The translations under genes were made by a program, and so were the position numbers. Shown here in pieces: positions 44,950-53,430 of a stretch of DNA of 64,000 bases. This DNA comes from Roseibium sediminicola (GTDB taxonomy: Bacteria > Pseudomonadota > Alphaproteobacteria > Rhizobiales > Stappiaceae). The DNA is taken from the NCBI RefSeq assembly GCF_023156505.1, contig NZ_JALNMJ010000006.1:186001-250000 (forward strand), written 5' to 3'. Positions within the stretch are counted from its first letter, which is position 1. The number at the start of each line of letters is the position of its first letter. Below the pieces are notes generated by a model that ran no database searches, was not told the DNA's origin, and was given only the letters and a program-made list of their open reading frames with translations.

Positions 44950-45130
44950 AGGTTGAAGATGAAATGGCAGGTCTCCTGACTTGCGGGTCACAGCTTGCCT
45001 GGTCCTTCCCGGGGATTACCCAGTGGCGTTCCAGGGTCGCTCGCCGCTCACAGTTGCGGGGGCAGTCACGGATTTGGTGCCTTCTGGCTACGCCGCACCG
45101 TGTTCCCTTTTAATTCCGATCCGTGTCCGG
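44950..45130 (-). promoter_or_regulatory. cobalamin (B12) riboswitch
   Basis: On the minus strand the conserved parts of the class occur in order: GGGAACACGGTG near 45114-45103, TGACTGCCCCCGCAACTGT near 45073-45055 with the P4-P5 core, CCACTGGG and GGGAAGG, then the B12 box GCAAGTCAGGAGACCTGCCA at 44984-44965. It should sense adenosylcobalamin and reduce expression of the DUF1636-FecEBC operon when vitamin is ample. A TTGACA at 45179-45174 may be the -35 box of its promoter. Confidence 0.93.
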
Positions 45131-45455
45131 ATTCGGAAACCATTCTTATCTAATTGCTGGAAGAGCCTCCCCTTGTCAATCGTCCGGCGCTTGGCTCCCC
45201 TGACATCGACAGGAAGTCTCGGCACGGAACTGGACCGGGCATTACGGGACCGCGAACCTACCCAAGCGAGCATCCTCCGAAGAACTTTACAACCCAAAGT
45301 AACACAAGGCAGCTTTATTGGGATGGATGCATCGATTTTTAACTTAGCAAAGCAGAAAGCAAGGTAGGTGCTTCCCAATTTTCAGGATAGGTTTATTGCA
45401 CGCATGCTATGAGCATCTACGCCAAATAACATCGCACCATCAGGAGTGCGCCCCA
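45131..45455. other. divergent promoter region, riboswitch operon and binding-protein gene
   Basis: 325 bases between the riboswitch and the binding-protein start; no gene I can support. The right end (45360-45440) is A/T-rich and likely holds the promoter of the rightward gene. Confidence 0.5.
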
Positions 45456-46409
45456 TTGCTGACTAGGCTGACATGTCTGTTTGTTTTGCTGTGCTCTGTC
45501 TTTTCAGCCAGTGCGCATGCTGACGGCAAGTCTGTCTTGATGATTACATGGCGGGGGCAGACACAGGCGGAATTCGGCTTCATTCAACGGCTGAAGGAAT
45601 TGGGCGTAGACGCCGACTATGAGGTCTTCGACGCGGCAAGGGACCAGAACAGGCTGGCAGGCTTTTTGCGAGAAAACCGCGACAGGCTGAAAACAAAAGA
45701 CCTGATTTACACATTCGGAACAACGGCAACCAAGACCGTCAAGAACTTGAACCCGGATCAGATCCCGCATGTCTTCAACATTGTCGCCAACCCGGTCGGC
45801 GTCGGCATCGCCGCCTCGCATGTTTCCCCTGTCCATGGGGTGACGGGCGCGAAAATGGCGCTGTCGCCAGAGGTCAATATCCAGCTGCTTGAACAGCTCT
45901 ATCCGTTTAACAGGATCGCTATCCTGTTCGACCCGCGCGAAGACAATGCGGTTTCGGAAGTCGACAAGCTGACAGCTGTCTGCGAGGCGCTTGGCAAGGA
46001 AGTGCTTCTTCTCAGGCTGTCGCCGGACGCGAAGACAAGCCAGCTGCAAATTGAAGCGCTCGAGCAGCAGGTTAAGTCGGCGGACGTCATCTATGTCACG
46101 GCCACTTCTTCCTTCATTGCCAATTCGGGCCTATTGAAACAGATCCTTCCTCCCGACGTCGTCAGTATCGGATCGTCAACTGCATCCCTTAGTGAAGGCG
46201 TCACGGTTGCCTTCGGAACCGAATACTGGGAGCGCGGCGAGGCCGCAGCGGAACTGGCGGCCAAAATACTGCTGGACGGCATGTCCCCCAACGATCTCCC
46301 GATCAACGAAATCTCCGCCGAGGAGGCCACGCTTTACGTGAACACCAGCCACAAGGCCGCTTCAAAACTGAATCTGGACAAGACGCGCAATCCGGTCGTC
46401 ATGAAATAG
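45456..46409 (+). CDS. ABC transporter substrate-binding protein (ABC_sub_bind, PF04392-like)
   Basis: 317 residues: signal peptide (LTCLFVLLCSVFSASAHADG) and a binding fold with VLMITWRGQTQAEFGFIQRLKELGVDADYEVFDA, LIYTFGTTATKTVKN and IPHVFNIVANPVGVG, characteristic of the ABC_sub_bind family related to LivJ-type sugar or amino acid binding proteins. The start is the TTG at 45456 with CAGGAG upstream; an earlier TTG at 45396 has none. No permease is adjacent, so it is an orphan. Divergent from the B12 operon; the link is not known. Confidence 0.82.
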   Translation: MLTRLTCLFVLLCSVFSASAHADGKSVLMITWRGQTQAEFGFIQRLKELGVDADYEVFDAARDQNRLAGFLRENRDRLKTKDLIYTFGTTATKTVKNLNPDQIPHVFNIVANPVGVGIAASHVSPVHGVTGAKMALSPEVNIQLLEQLYPFNRIAILFDPREDNAVSEVDKLTAVCEALGKEVLLLRLSPDAKTSQLQIEALEQQVKSADVIYVTATSSFIANSGLLKQILPPDVVSIGSSTASLSEGVTVAFGTEYWERGEAAAELAAKILLDGMSPNDLPINEISAEEATLYVNTSHKAASKLNLDKTRNPVVMK

Positions 46410-46518
46410 GTTTCGCAAGGTGCCGCCCGCGGGCAAGGCGGAGCCCTCCAAGGGACATCGCCTGTCCACCCTTCGTTGCCCCTTGCCATCCCCATTCAAA
46501 GCGCCTACCTCCCAAACC

Positions 46519-48603
46519 ATGAAACAGGATGCTTTTCCCCCGCGCGCCGAAGCGCGCCCCGTCACCCTTGAGACCCACGGCACCAAGCGCCAGGACGACT
46601 ATGCCTGGCTGCGAGCTGACAACTGGCAGGAGGTCATGCGCGACCCGTCGGTGCTCGACGCCGATATCCGCGCCTATCTGGAAGCGGAAAACGCTTACCA
46701 GGAAGCCCAGATGGCCCCGACCAAGGACCTTCAGGACAAGCTCTTTGCCGAATTGCGCGGCCGCATCAAGGAGGACGACAGTTCGGTCCCCTCCCCTGAC
46801 GGCCCCTATGCCTATGGCCTGAGATTCGAGACCGGCGGCCAGCAGCCGATCTTCTTCCGGACGCCCCGGGACGGCGGCGCGGAAACGATCCTCGTTCACG
46901 GCGACAACGAGGCCGACGGCAAGGCCTATTTCAAGTTCGGCGCCGTCAGCCAGTCGACCGGCCATAAGCTCCTCGCCTGGGCCTATGACGACAAGGGCTC
47001 GGAATATTACACGATGCGCCTGCGCGACACGGCGACCGGCAAGGACCTCGACACCGTAATCGAGGACACCGGTGGCGGCGGCGTCTTTTCCGCGGACGAC
47101 AAATTTGTCTTCTACATCCGTCTCGACGCCAATCACCGGCCGTCGAAGCTGTTCCGACACGAGATCGGCACCGATCCGGCAAAGGACGTGCTGGTCTTCG
47201 AGGAAAAGGATGCCGGCTTTTTCATGGGCGTCGGCAAGACCCAGTCCGGCGACACCATCGTGATCGACATTCACGACCACGAGACGTCTGAAGTCTGGAC
47301 CATTCCGGCCGACGATCCGACCGCGGCGCCAAAACTGATCGCCCCGCGCGAGACCGGCGTGGAATACTCTCTCGACGATCACGGCGACCTTTATTACATC
47401 CTGACCAATGCCGGCGACGCGGAAGACTTCAAGATCGTCACCGCGCCGAAGGCCAATCCGGGCAAGGACAATTGGACCGACCTGGTGCCCCACAAGCCGG
47501 GCTGCCTGATCCTGTCGCATTGCGTCTACAAGACCTTCATGACCCGGCTGGAGCGCGAGGACGGCCTGCCGCGCATCGTGATCCGGCGCCTGGCGGACAA
47601 TCTCGAACATGCGATTTCTTTCGACGAAGAGGCCTATTCGCTGGGTCTTGGCGGCGGCTACGAATTCGACACGTCGACGATCCGATTCACCTATTCCTCG
47701 ATGACGACGCCCTCGCAGACCTTCGACTACAATGTCGACACCCGCGAACGTGTCCTGATGAAAGAACAGGAAGTGCCGTCCGGACACGCGGTGTCGGATT
47801 ATGTCACCCGCCGCCTGATGGCGCCGGCGGCCGACGGCGAGACCGTGCCGGTCTCCGTGCTTTATCACAAGGACACCAAGCTGGATGGCTCCGCGCCGCT
47901 GCTGCTCTATGGATACGGCTCCTATGGCATCACCGTGCCGGCCAGCTTCAACACCAACAGCCTGTCCCTGGTCGACCGGGGCTTTGTCTATGCCATTGCC
48001 CATATTCGCGGCGGCAAGGACAAGGGCTTCCGCTGGTACAAGGACGGCCGCCGGGAAAACAAGAAAAACACCTTCACCGATTTCATCGCCGCCGCCGATC
48101 ATCTCGTCGCGGAGAAGTTCACCGCCTATGAGCGGATCGTCGCCCATGGCGGCTCCGCAGGCGGTATGCTGATGGGGGCAGTCGCCAATATGGCGCCTGA
48201 CAAATTCGGCGGCATCATCGCCGAAGTGCCCTTCGTCGATGTTCTGTCGACCATGCTTGACGACACGCTGCCGCTGACGCCGCCGGAATGGCCGGAATGG
48301 GGCAACCCGATCACCGACAAGTCCGCCTACGACTATATCGCCTCCTATTCGCCTTTCGACAATGTCGCGGAGAAGGACTATCCGGCGATCCTCGCGGTGG
48401 CCGGCCTGACAGATCCGCGCGTCACCTATTGGGAGCCGGCCAAATGGGTCGCACGCCTGCGCGCGACCAAGACCGGCGACAGCCTGCTGATGCTGACCAC
48501 CAACATGGAAGCCGGTCATGGCGGCGCCTCGGGCCGGTTCGACCGCCTCAAGGAAGTCGCCCGCAACCAGGCCTTCGCGCTGATGGTGACCGGCAAGGCT
48601 TGA
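46519..48603 (+). CDS. ptrB: oligopeptidase B (S9 family serine peptidase)
   Basis: 694 residues: a beta-propeller N-terminal domain (about 65-420) and an alpha/beta-hydrolase domain (about 430-690). The catalytic triad: Ser546 in AHGGSAGGMLMG, Asp632 in GLTDPRVTYWEP and His667 in EAGHGGASGR. Oligopeptidase B cuts after basic residues in short peptides in the cytosol. PVTLETHGTKRQDDYAWLRADNW is the typical start. ATG at 46519 chosen as the first well-placed start (MKQDAFPP); a longer frame reads through a region without conservation. A long palindrome follows the stop. Confidence 0.93.
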   Translation: MKQDAFPPRAEARPVTLETHGTKRQDDYAWLRADNWQEVMRDPSVLDADIRAYLEAENAYQEAQMAPTKDLQDKLFAELRGRIKEDDSSVPSPDGPYAYGLRFETGGQQPIFFRTPRDGGAETILVHGDNEADGKAYFKFGAVSQSTGHKLLAWAYDDKGSEYYTMRLRDTATGKDLDTVIEDTGGGGVFSADDKFVFYIRLDANHRPSKLFRHEIGTDPAKDVLVFEEKDAGFFMGVGKTQSGDTIVIDIHDHETSEVWTIPADDPTAAPKLIAPRETGVEYSLDDHGDLYYILTNAGDAEDFKIVTAPKANPGKDNWTDLVPHKPGCLILSHCVYKTFMTRLEREDGLPRIVIRRLADNLEHAISFDEEAYSLGLGGGYEFDTSTIRFTYSSMTTPSQTFDYNVDTRERVLMKEQEVPSGHAVSDYVTRRLMAPAADGETVPVSVLYHKDTKLDGSAPLLLYGYGSYGITVPASFNTNSLSLVDRGFVYAIAHIRGGKDKGFRWYKDGRRENKKNTFTDFIAAADHLVAEKFTAYERIVAHGGSAGGMLMGAVANMAPDKFGGIIAEVPFVDVLSTMLDDTLPLTPPEWPEWGNPITDKSAYDYIASYSPFDNVAEKDYPAILAVAGLTDPRVTYWEPAKWVARLRATKTGDSLLMLTTNMEAGHGGASGRFDRLKEVARNQAFALMVTGKA

Positions 48604-48613
48604 TCCGCACAAG

Positions 48614-48639
48614 GCCCTCCGTTCCCGGGAACGGAGGGC
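48614..48639 (+). terminator. 26-base perfect palindrome after oligopeptidase B
   Basis: GCCCTCCGTTCCC is followed directly by its reverse complement GGGAACGGAGGGC. No T-run follows, so if it terminates it does so weakly; as DNA it is also a perfect dyad. Confidence 0.5.
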
Positions 48640-48749
48640 GCTCCACTCGTGACTTGATTTTGTCCAAGTCTTCGGATCATGTGAGCGGTATTGCAAATCA
48701 GTCTGTTAAGGGCCTTTCAACGGGTCCGCACCGATCACTGGAGCCCGAC

Positions 48750-49136
48750 ATGTCCCGCCGTATTCACAGCCCTGCCGCCGCAACCAGCGGCTTGAAGACC
48801 GGTATGCGTGTGACGGCGGTCCTTGCGGTCTCACTCGCACTCGGCGCCTGCCAGTCGCAGTTCCAGAAACCTTCCGATCTCCTGTTCGCGCCGACCTTCT
48901 CCAAGAACCGGTCGGACCTGCCTTATACGGCCAACACGCAATATGACTGCCGGGCGTTCACCGGCAACGGCTGGAAAGGCATCGCCAGCGGGCGGATCCA
49001 CAATTTCGGCCAGGACTACCAGCTGTCCCAGGCCGGCTGCTTCAAGAGCCAGAACGAATGCCAGGCCTGGCTGATGGTAATGCGCGGTTATATCGACGTG
49101 CCCCGCTACATGCGCTGTGCGCCGCACAGCGCCTGA
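48750..49136 (+). CDS. small lipoprotein
   Basis: 128 residues with a lipobox LALGAC, Cys about residue 34, preceded by a hydrophobic stretch (VTAVLAVSLALGAC), so outer-membrane or inner-membrane anchored. The mature part has four more Cys: YDCRAFTGNGWKGIASGR, AGCFKSQNECQAWL, MRCAPHSA. I recognise it only as a conserved type of rhizobial lipoprotein; function unknown. ATG at 48750 chosen because it sits before the signal. Convergent with the LysR gene. Confidence 0.75.
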   Translation: MSRRIHSPAAATSGLKTGMRVTAVLAVSLALGACQSQFQKPSDLLFAPTFSKNRSDLPYTANTQYDCRAFTGNGWKGIASGRIHNFGQDYQLSQAGCFKSQNECQAWLMVMRGYIDVPRYMRCAPHSA

Positions 49137-49150
49137 GGCCCTTCAAGGCG

Positions 49151-50053
49151 TCACGGCAAGGTGCCCTGAAACACGGGATTGCCACTGACATGGGCCGAGA
49201 TGTAATCGCGCAGGCATTTCGCTCTCGCACTCAGCAAACGCCCGGTTGGCCAGACGACCAGAATATCCCGGCCTGGCCCCTGCCAGTCGGACAGAACCGG
49301 CACGAGCCGGCCGGTTTGAAGGTCCCCTGAAATCTCGCTGACCGGCAACAGGGCCAGGCCGTGGCCATCGACCGCCAACTGCCGGGCAAGACCAATATCG
49401 TCCACCGTTACAAACGGGTTCAGGTGGATCGTCTCCCGAGCCCCCGTGACGACGTGCTTCAGCTCCCACCGCGCCAGCGCCACCACCTTGATGAGCTTGT
49501 GACAGCTCAGATCACCAGGCTCGAGAGGGCTGCCCGCAGCTTCCAGATAGCCGGGCGCGGCCACCAGAACCGTTGCTATGCTGCCGAGCTTCTGCTGGTA
49601 GAGGCGCATATCGGTCTGTGACCCGGCACGCAGGGCAAGATCCACCTGATGCTCCAGCAGATCCTTGTTCTCGTTGCTGAGTGTCAAAGTCAGGCGGATA
49701 TCGGGATGGGCTTTCAGGAAACCGGACCACATCGGCTGCAGGATACCGACGGAAATATTGGTCGGCGCCGCCACTTTCAGCGCCCCCTGCAAGGCATGCA
49801 GATCCGAACTCAGCGCGCGCCGCGTTATTTCGGCTTGTACGATCAGATCCGCGAAAGCCTCGAAATAGGCCTCGCCTTCAGCGGTCAGGGAGAACTTGCG
49901 CGCGGAGCGGTGGACCAGTTGTGCGCCGATCGCTTCCTCCAGTTTGCGCAGCCGGCGCGTCACCGTTGCGGCAGGCAAACCCAAGTGACCGGCCGCGGCC
50001 GCGAGGCTGCGTCTCTGGGCAATCTGGATGAACAGCGCAATGTCGTCGAGCAT
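49151..50053 (-). CDS. LysR family transcriptional regulator
   Basis: 300 residues: LysR helix-turn-helix at 1-60 (LFIQIAQRRSLAAAAGHLGLPAATVTRRLRKLEEAIGAQL) and a LysR substrate-binding domain. Divergent from the monooxygenase-DUF2798-RidA operon with about 98 bases in between, so it probably activates or represses that operon; the effector is unknown. It ends close to the small lipoprotein gene. LysR-type proteins usually bind T-N11-A sites near the promoter; none is marked strongly here. Confidence 0.93.
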   Translation of the reverse strand: MLDDIALFIQIAQRRSLAAAAGHLGLPAATVTRRLRKLEEAIGAQLVHRSARKFSLTAEGEAYFEAFADLIVQAEITRRALSSDLHALQGALKVAAPTNISVGILQPMWSGFLKAHPDIRLTLTLSNENKDLLEHQVDLALRAGSQTDMRLYQQKLGSIATVLVAAPGYLEAAGSPLEPGDLSCHKLIKVVALARWELKHVVTGARETIHLNPFVTVDDIGLARQLAVDGHGLALLPVSEISGDLQTGRLVPVLSDWQGPGRDILVVWPTGRLLSARAKCLRDYISAHVSGNPVFQGTLP

Positions 50054-50151
50054 GATTCCATTTTCGAAATTAAAACAGCCGTTTTTCGATATAGATTATC
50101 ACATGATCAATCAATAGGTCTCTCTTCATCGCATTCGAAACGGAGACCGAC

Positions 50152-50460
50152 ATGACACGCTATTTCATCAGTGCAGGGATTGAACTTCAGGAAGGCGCGG
50201 ATCTTGGCACCGCGGAAGCAGGTCTGAAGAAACTGGTTGAAGCGACCCAAAACGAACCGGGCTGCCACTTTTTTGAAATCCGGCAGAACCTGCAGGACCG
50301 CACGAGGTTCACCCTCTGGGAATGCTGGACCGACAAGGCTGCCCTTGCCGCGCATTTCGAGATGCCGCACACAAAGGCTTTCCTCGCTCGGAACCTCACT
50401 CAGGTCCGCTACATCGAGGAACTGGGAGAGATCGGCGCCGAAGTTCCCGTTGAGGCTTGA
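50152..50460 (+). CDS. antibiotic biosynthesis monooxygenase (quinol monooxygenase-like)
   Basis: 102 residues of the dimeric alpha-beta barrel (ABM) family, often annotated as YgiN-like quinol monooxygenase: AEAGLKKLVEATQNEPGCHFFEIRQNLQDRTRFTLWECWTDKAALAAHFEMPHTKAFLA. The WECW and final HF...H features are typical. It may oxidise a quinol or polyketide-like substrate without a cofactor. First gene of a run with DUF2798 (4 bases on) and RidA; regulated by the divergent LysR. Confidence 0.87.
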   Translation: MTRYFISAGIELQEGADLGTAEAGLKKLVEATQNEPGCHFFEIRQNLQDRTRFTLWECWTDKAALAAHFEMPHTKAFLARNLTQVRYIEELGEIGAEVPVEA

Positions 50461-50464
50461 CCGG

Positions 50465-50683
50465 ATGAAAAGCCGTCTGATTGCAACCCTGCTGATGTCT
50501 TTTGGCCTGTCGCTGACGATGTCCTGCTGGGTGACTTTCCTCAATCTGGGTCTCTCGGAAACCTTCTTGAGCCATTGGATGGCCGCCTTCCGGCTGGCCT
50601 GGCCCGCCGCCGCCGTCATCGCCTTCTTCCTGGGCCCGCCTGTTCAAAAGGCGACGGTCTTTCTTACCAACAGGATTCCCTGA
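50465..50683 (+). CDS. DUF2798 small membrane protein
   Basis: 72 residues with two membrane helices: IATLLMSFGLSLTMSCWVTFLNLGL and WMAAFRLAWPAAAVIAFFLGPPVQKATVFL, the DUF2798 type. Function unknown. The start ATG at 50465 lies four bases after the monooxygenase stop, which fits co-translation. Confidence 0.85.
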   Translation: MKSRLIATLLMSFGLSLTMSCWVTFLNLGLSETFLSHWMAAFRLAWPAAAVIAFFLGPPVQKATVFLTNRIP

Positions 50684-50700
50684 CCCGAAAAGGAGCTTCC

Positions 50701-51078
50701 ATGCCTCTCGTCAGAAAGAATATCGAAGAACTCGGCCTTCCGGTCGGCCCCTACACCCATGCGGTGGTCCACGGCAACATCCTTTATACGTCCGGCTTCA
50801 CCGCTTTCGGCACAGACGCCCAGGCGGCCGGCGCCGGCGAACAGGCCCATGCGGTTCTGGACCAGCTGGACTTGCTGGCCCGGGACTTTAACCGCTCGCT
50901 TGCGGACCTCGTGAAGGTGACCGTGTTTGTCACGGACCCGCATGACATTCCCGGGATCCGCACCGCATTGACGGAGCGCTATGGCCGCAATGTGCCGGCC
51001 AGTTCCCTGGTGATGATTTCGGGCCTTTTCGCGCCGGACCTGAAAGTCGAGATTGAGGCTATCTTTGCCCTCGAGTGA
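50701..51078 (+). CDS. RidA family protein
   Basis: 125 residues of the RidA/YjgF/YER057c family, which hydrolyses reactive enamines and imines formed by PLP enzymes. Conserved LPVGPYTHAVVHGNILYTSG at the start, VLDQLDLLARDFNRSLADLVKVTVFVTDPHDIPGIRTALTERY and the conserved Arg near the end of the fold are partly visible; the classic C-terminal motif is VEIEAIFALE. Start ATG with AAAAGGAG. Close to the monooxygenase and DUF2798, so it may protect against a reactive product of that system. Confidence 0.9.
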   Translation: MPLVRKNIEELGLPVGPYTHAVVHGNILYTSGFTAFGTDAQAAGAGEQAHAVLDQLDLLARDFNRSLADLVKVTVFVTDPHDIPGIRTALTERYGRNVPASSLVMISGLFAPDLKVEIEAIFALE

Positions 51079-51118
51079 CGGCAAAGCCTCGGACACGCAA
51101 CCCCGTATACGTGTTTTC

Positions 51119-51253
51119 CCTTAGTTGTTTAGTATTACAACCGCCCTACAACCAAGGTAAGATGACGCTGAAATCGAAAAGACTGTGCACGGGCATTGCG
51201 ACCCATAAAAAACAAAAACTCACTGACCACCTGTTCGCAGGTGGTTTTGTTTG
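51119..51253 (+). ncRNA. candidate small RNA with rho-independent terminator
   Basis: After RidA (stop 51078) a structured stretch begins with CCTTAGTTGT pairing with ACAACCAAGG (51119-51157), and it ends with ACCACCTG-TTCG-CAGGTGGT (51226-51245) and TTTTGTTT. No gene fits the 140 bases, so this could be a free small RNA, a 3' UTR-derived RNA, or just a long-range terminator. The same hairpin also faces A-rich sequence on the other side and can end the convergent GNAT gene. Confidence 0.35.
51226..51253. terminator. strong hairpin terminator between RidA and GNAT
   Basis: Perfect eight-base stem ACCACCTG / CAGGTGGT with TTCG loop and T-rich tail TTTTGTTT on the plus strand; TTTTTGTTTTTT after a short spacer on the minus strand. 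Bidirectional. Confidence 0.85.
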
Positions 51254-51263
51254 ACCGCCTGCT

Positions 51264-51755
51264 TCAGTCCGCCAGCTTCTTGCAAAAGAACACCGTCTCC
51301 GCGATCGGCGTGTCGTAATAAGCCGGCACATCCTCAAATCCCGCAGCCTTATAGAGTTTGATCGCGCCCGTCATGGTCGGCAGCGTGTCCAGAAGCATTT
51401 CGCGGTAGCCCGCCTCTTTCGCGGCCTCGATCACGCGCGCAACCAGGGCCGTGCCAACGCCAAGACCACGGGCTGCCGGCAGGACGTAGAGACGCTTCAT
51501 TTCACTTGCCCCGTCGTCGCCGAAGGCTCTTAGACCGACACAGCCCAGGACGGTACCGTCTGCCCGCCGCGCCAGAAACAGCCCCCCGGCCGGCGGCGCA
51601 TATTTGCCGGGAAGCCCGGCGAGTTCTTCCTCGAAGCCCTGATAGGACAGGTCGATCCCGAGCCAGTCGACATAGGCGCGGAACAAGGTTCTCACGGTGT
51701 CCAAGTCGTCCGCGTCGCTCACGGCGGAGATTGCGAAAGCAGAGTTTATGGTCAT
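51264..51755 (-). CDS. GNAT family N-acetyltransferase
   Basis: 163 residues: a GNAT fold with the acetyl-CoA loop LPAARGLGVGTALVARVIEAAKEAGY near 92-117. The C-terminal KLYKAAGFEDVPAYYDTP is common in members that acetylate small amines or act on N-termini. The substrate cannot be predicted. Alone, convergent with the RidA run. Confidence 0.88.
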   Translation of the reverse strand: MTINSAFAISAVSDADDLDTVRTLFRAYVDWLGIDLSYQGFEEELAGLPGKYAPPAGGLFLARRADGTVLGCVGLRAFGDDGASEMKRLYVLPAARGLGVGTALVARVIEAAKEAGYREMLLDTLPTMTGAIKLYKAAGFEDVPAYYDTPIAETVFFCKKLAD

Positions 51756-51784
51756 GAAGGCGCAGATGTCTCGATGCTGGAAGG

Positions 51785-52717
51785 TCAGGATCCGGGGGGC
51801 GGAACCGGTGGGATAGCCTTCAGATAGGCTGCGATAGCATCCCTGTCGATAGCCGGCAATCTGGCCATGTTTTCCTGCACATGCACCATCTCGCCGCCAA
51901 CGGAATCGTATTCCGGGGTGAAGCCGCTTTCCAGGTAATAGGCGATGTCGGCAGCGCTCCAGCTGCCGAATCCCCCTTCAACCGGCGTGATGTTGGGAAT
52001 GCGCCCCTCCCCGGTCGGCGCGGCGGCACCGCCGAGCCAGTCTGACAGGATCAGGCCACCTGCAAAATCGCGGGCCGTGTGGCATTCGCCGCAATGGCCG
52101 GGACCTTCGACGAGATATCGTCCACGCGCCCAGAGTGCCTGGTCAATTTCAGTTCCGTTGGCTGGCGCGGCAATCACCGGCGCCGGATCCAGAAACATCC
52201 ATTTCCATAGGCCAATGCCACGCCGGATGTTAAAGGGAAAGCCGAGCTCGTGATCCGCCGCCTTGCCCTCCACGGCGGGAACCGTCTTGAGGAACGCATA
52301 GAGATCACCGATGTCCTTGTCGGACATGCGTGCATAGGACGTATAGGGAAAGGCCGGATAATAATTGCGCCCGTCCGGGGACGTGCCGTGGGTCATCGCG
52401 TTGGCCAGGTCGGCCAGCGACCAGGCGCCGATGCCGTCCGTCCTGTCTGAAGAAATGTTCGGGGCAACAAAGGTGCCGAAGGGCGTCTCCAGACGAAGTC
52501 CGCCCCCAAGTTTCAATAGGTCCTCGCCCTTGGCCCCCTTGGCCGCATGACAGGACGCACAGCCTCCGGCCCAGAACACCAGCTCGCCCTTTGCGGGGTC
52601 ACCCTCATCCAAGGTAGCCGCCTGAGATTCGCTTAGGCGTGTGGGTGCGGAGAAGCCCCAGCCGGCTACGGCCGCGATCACGCCAAGGAGGAGGATGACA
52701 ATGATCGCTTTTTTCAA
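51785..52717 (-). CDS. diheme cytochrome c
   Basis: 310 residues: an N-terminal membrane anchor (IIVILLLGVIAAVAGW) and two cytochrome c domains with CASCH (53-57) and CGECH (about 208-212). GGGLRLETPFGTFVAPNISSDRTDGIGAWSLADLANAMTHGTSPDGRNYYPAFPYTSYARMSDKDIGDLYAFL is a pattern seen in the cytochrome subunits of periplasmic alcohol or sugar dehydrogenases. It would pass electrons from such a dehydrogenase to the respiratory chain, but none is nearby. Second gene after cytochrome c', on the same strand, spacing 52 bases. Confidence 0.88.
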   Translation of the reverse strand: MKKAIIVILLLGVIAAVAGWGFSAPTRLSESQAATLDEGDPAKGELVFWAGGCASCHAAKGAKGEDLLKLGGGLRLETPFGTFVAPNISSDRTDGIGAWSLADLANAMTHGTSPDGRNYYPAFPYTSYARMSDKDIGDLYAFLKTVPAVEGKAADHELGFPFNIRRGIGLWKWMFLDPAPVIAAPANGTEIDQALWARGRYLVEGPGHCGECHTARDFAGGLILSDWLGGAAAPTGEGRIPNITPVEGGFGSWSAADIAYYLESGFTPEYDSVGGEMVHVQENMARLPAIDRDAIAAYLKAIPPVPPPGS

Positions 52718-52769
52718 CGGGCCTCTCCAGGTGTTGTTTCAGCTTCACCGGAAGGTTGCGTTCCTCCGG

Positions 52770-53231
52770 TCAGTTCTTTTTACGGTAAGTCTCGTGACAG
52801 GATTTGCAAGTGCCGAAAATCGGTCCCATGGCCGCCTTGAAGGCTTCGACATCGGCCGGTCCATCCTTGCCGGAAGCTTCCGTGGCCTTTGCAGTAGCGT
52901 CGGTGAACTTGGCAAGCTCAGCGGCAAAGCCATCCGCATTCTCCCAGATGCTCGGCGCAGCGCCAGTATTGCCCTGGTCGGAGCCGGCCGGGAAGTAGTC
53001 GCCAAAGCTGAGGGAGACGGCGCGCGCGGTCGCAATCGCCGATTTTCCGGCTGCCGGTGAATAGGCAATCTCGCCTTTCATCATGCCGCCCGCGAGCCCG
53101 GCTGCGGCTCCCATCGACGCCATCAACGACTGCCGCACAGCGACCGGGTCGTCGGAGGCCTGCGCCGGAATGGCAGCAAACCCAAGTCCGGCGGCCAGTC
53201 CCGCCACAACGAATTTCCGGAAATAATGCAT
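52770..53231 (-). CDS. cytochrome c' (four-helix heme protein)
   Basis: 153 residues: signal peptide (VVAGLAAGLGFAAIPAQA) and the four-helix cytochrome c' fold, with the C-terminal CKSCH heme motif (142-146) in IFGTCKSCHETYRKK and a conserved Met in QSLMASMGAAAG near the N-terminus. Cytochrome c' proteins bind NO and are linked to nitrosative stress or electron transport. Start ATG at 53231 after GGAGAGG. Upstream of the diheme cytochrome in one operon. Confidence 0.88.
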   Translation of the reverse strand: MHYFRKFVVAGLAAGLGFAAIPAQASDDPVAVRQSLMASMGAAAGLAGGMMKGEIAYSPAAGKSAIATARAVSLSFGDYFPAGSDQGNTGAAPSIWENADGFAAELAKFTDATAKATEASGKDGPADVEAFKAAMGPIFGTCKSCHETYRKKN

Positions 53232-53378
53232 CTCTTCCTCTCCCTCTTTGCTGGCGCCGGGGACGCCCCTCTCAACCGGGAGTACAGCGCACATACCGGT
53301 CGGCAATAAAATCAAGCTCCTGTGAACTCGGGCAAATTTCCTGAACACACCGTCAATGGTGAGGAAACAGTCACGAAA

Positions 53379-53404
53379 AACCCCGGCTCTTTCGAACCGG
53401 GGTT
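53379..53404 (-). terminator. sodB terminator
   Basis: AACCCCGG at 53379-53386 pairs with CCGGGGTT at 53397-53404; on the minus strand a run of T follows. A clear rho-independent terminator for sodB. Confidence 0.85.
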
Positions 53405-53430
53405 TCTGTACAACCGGATGTTCAAACGGC

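Noticed and set aside
51146-51337. 63-codon minus-strand frame between RidA and the GNAT gene
   Set aside because: It runs through the hairpin terminator and overlaps the end of the GNAT gene; no ribosome site.
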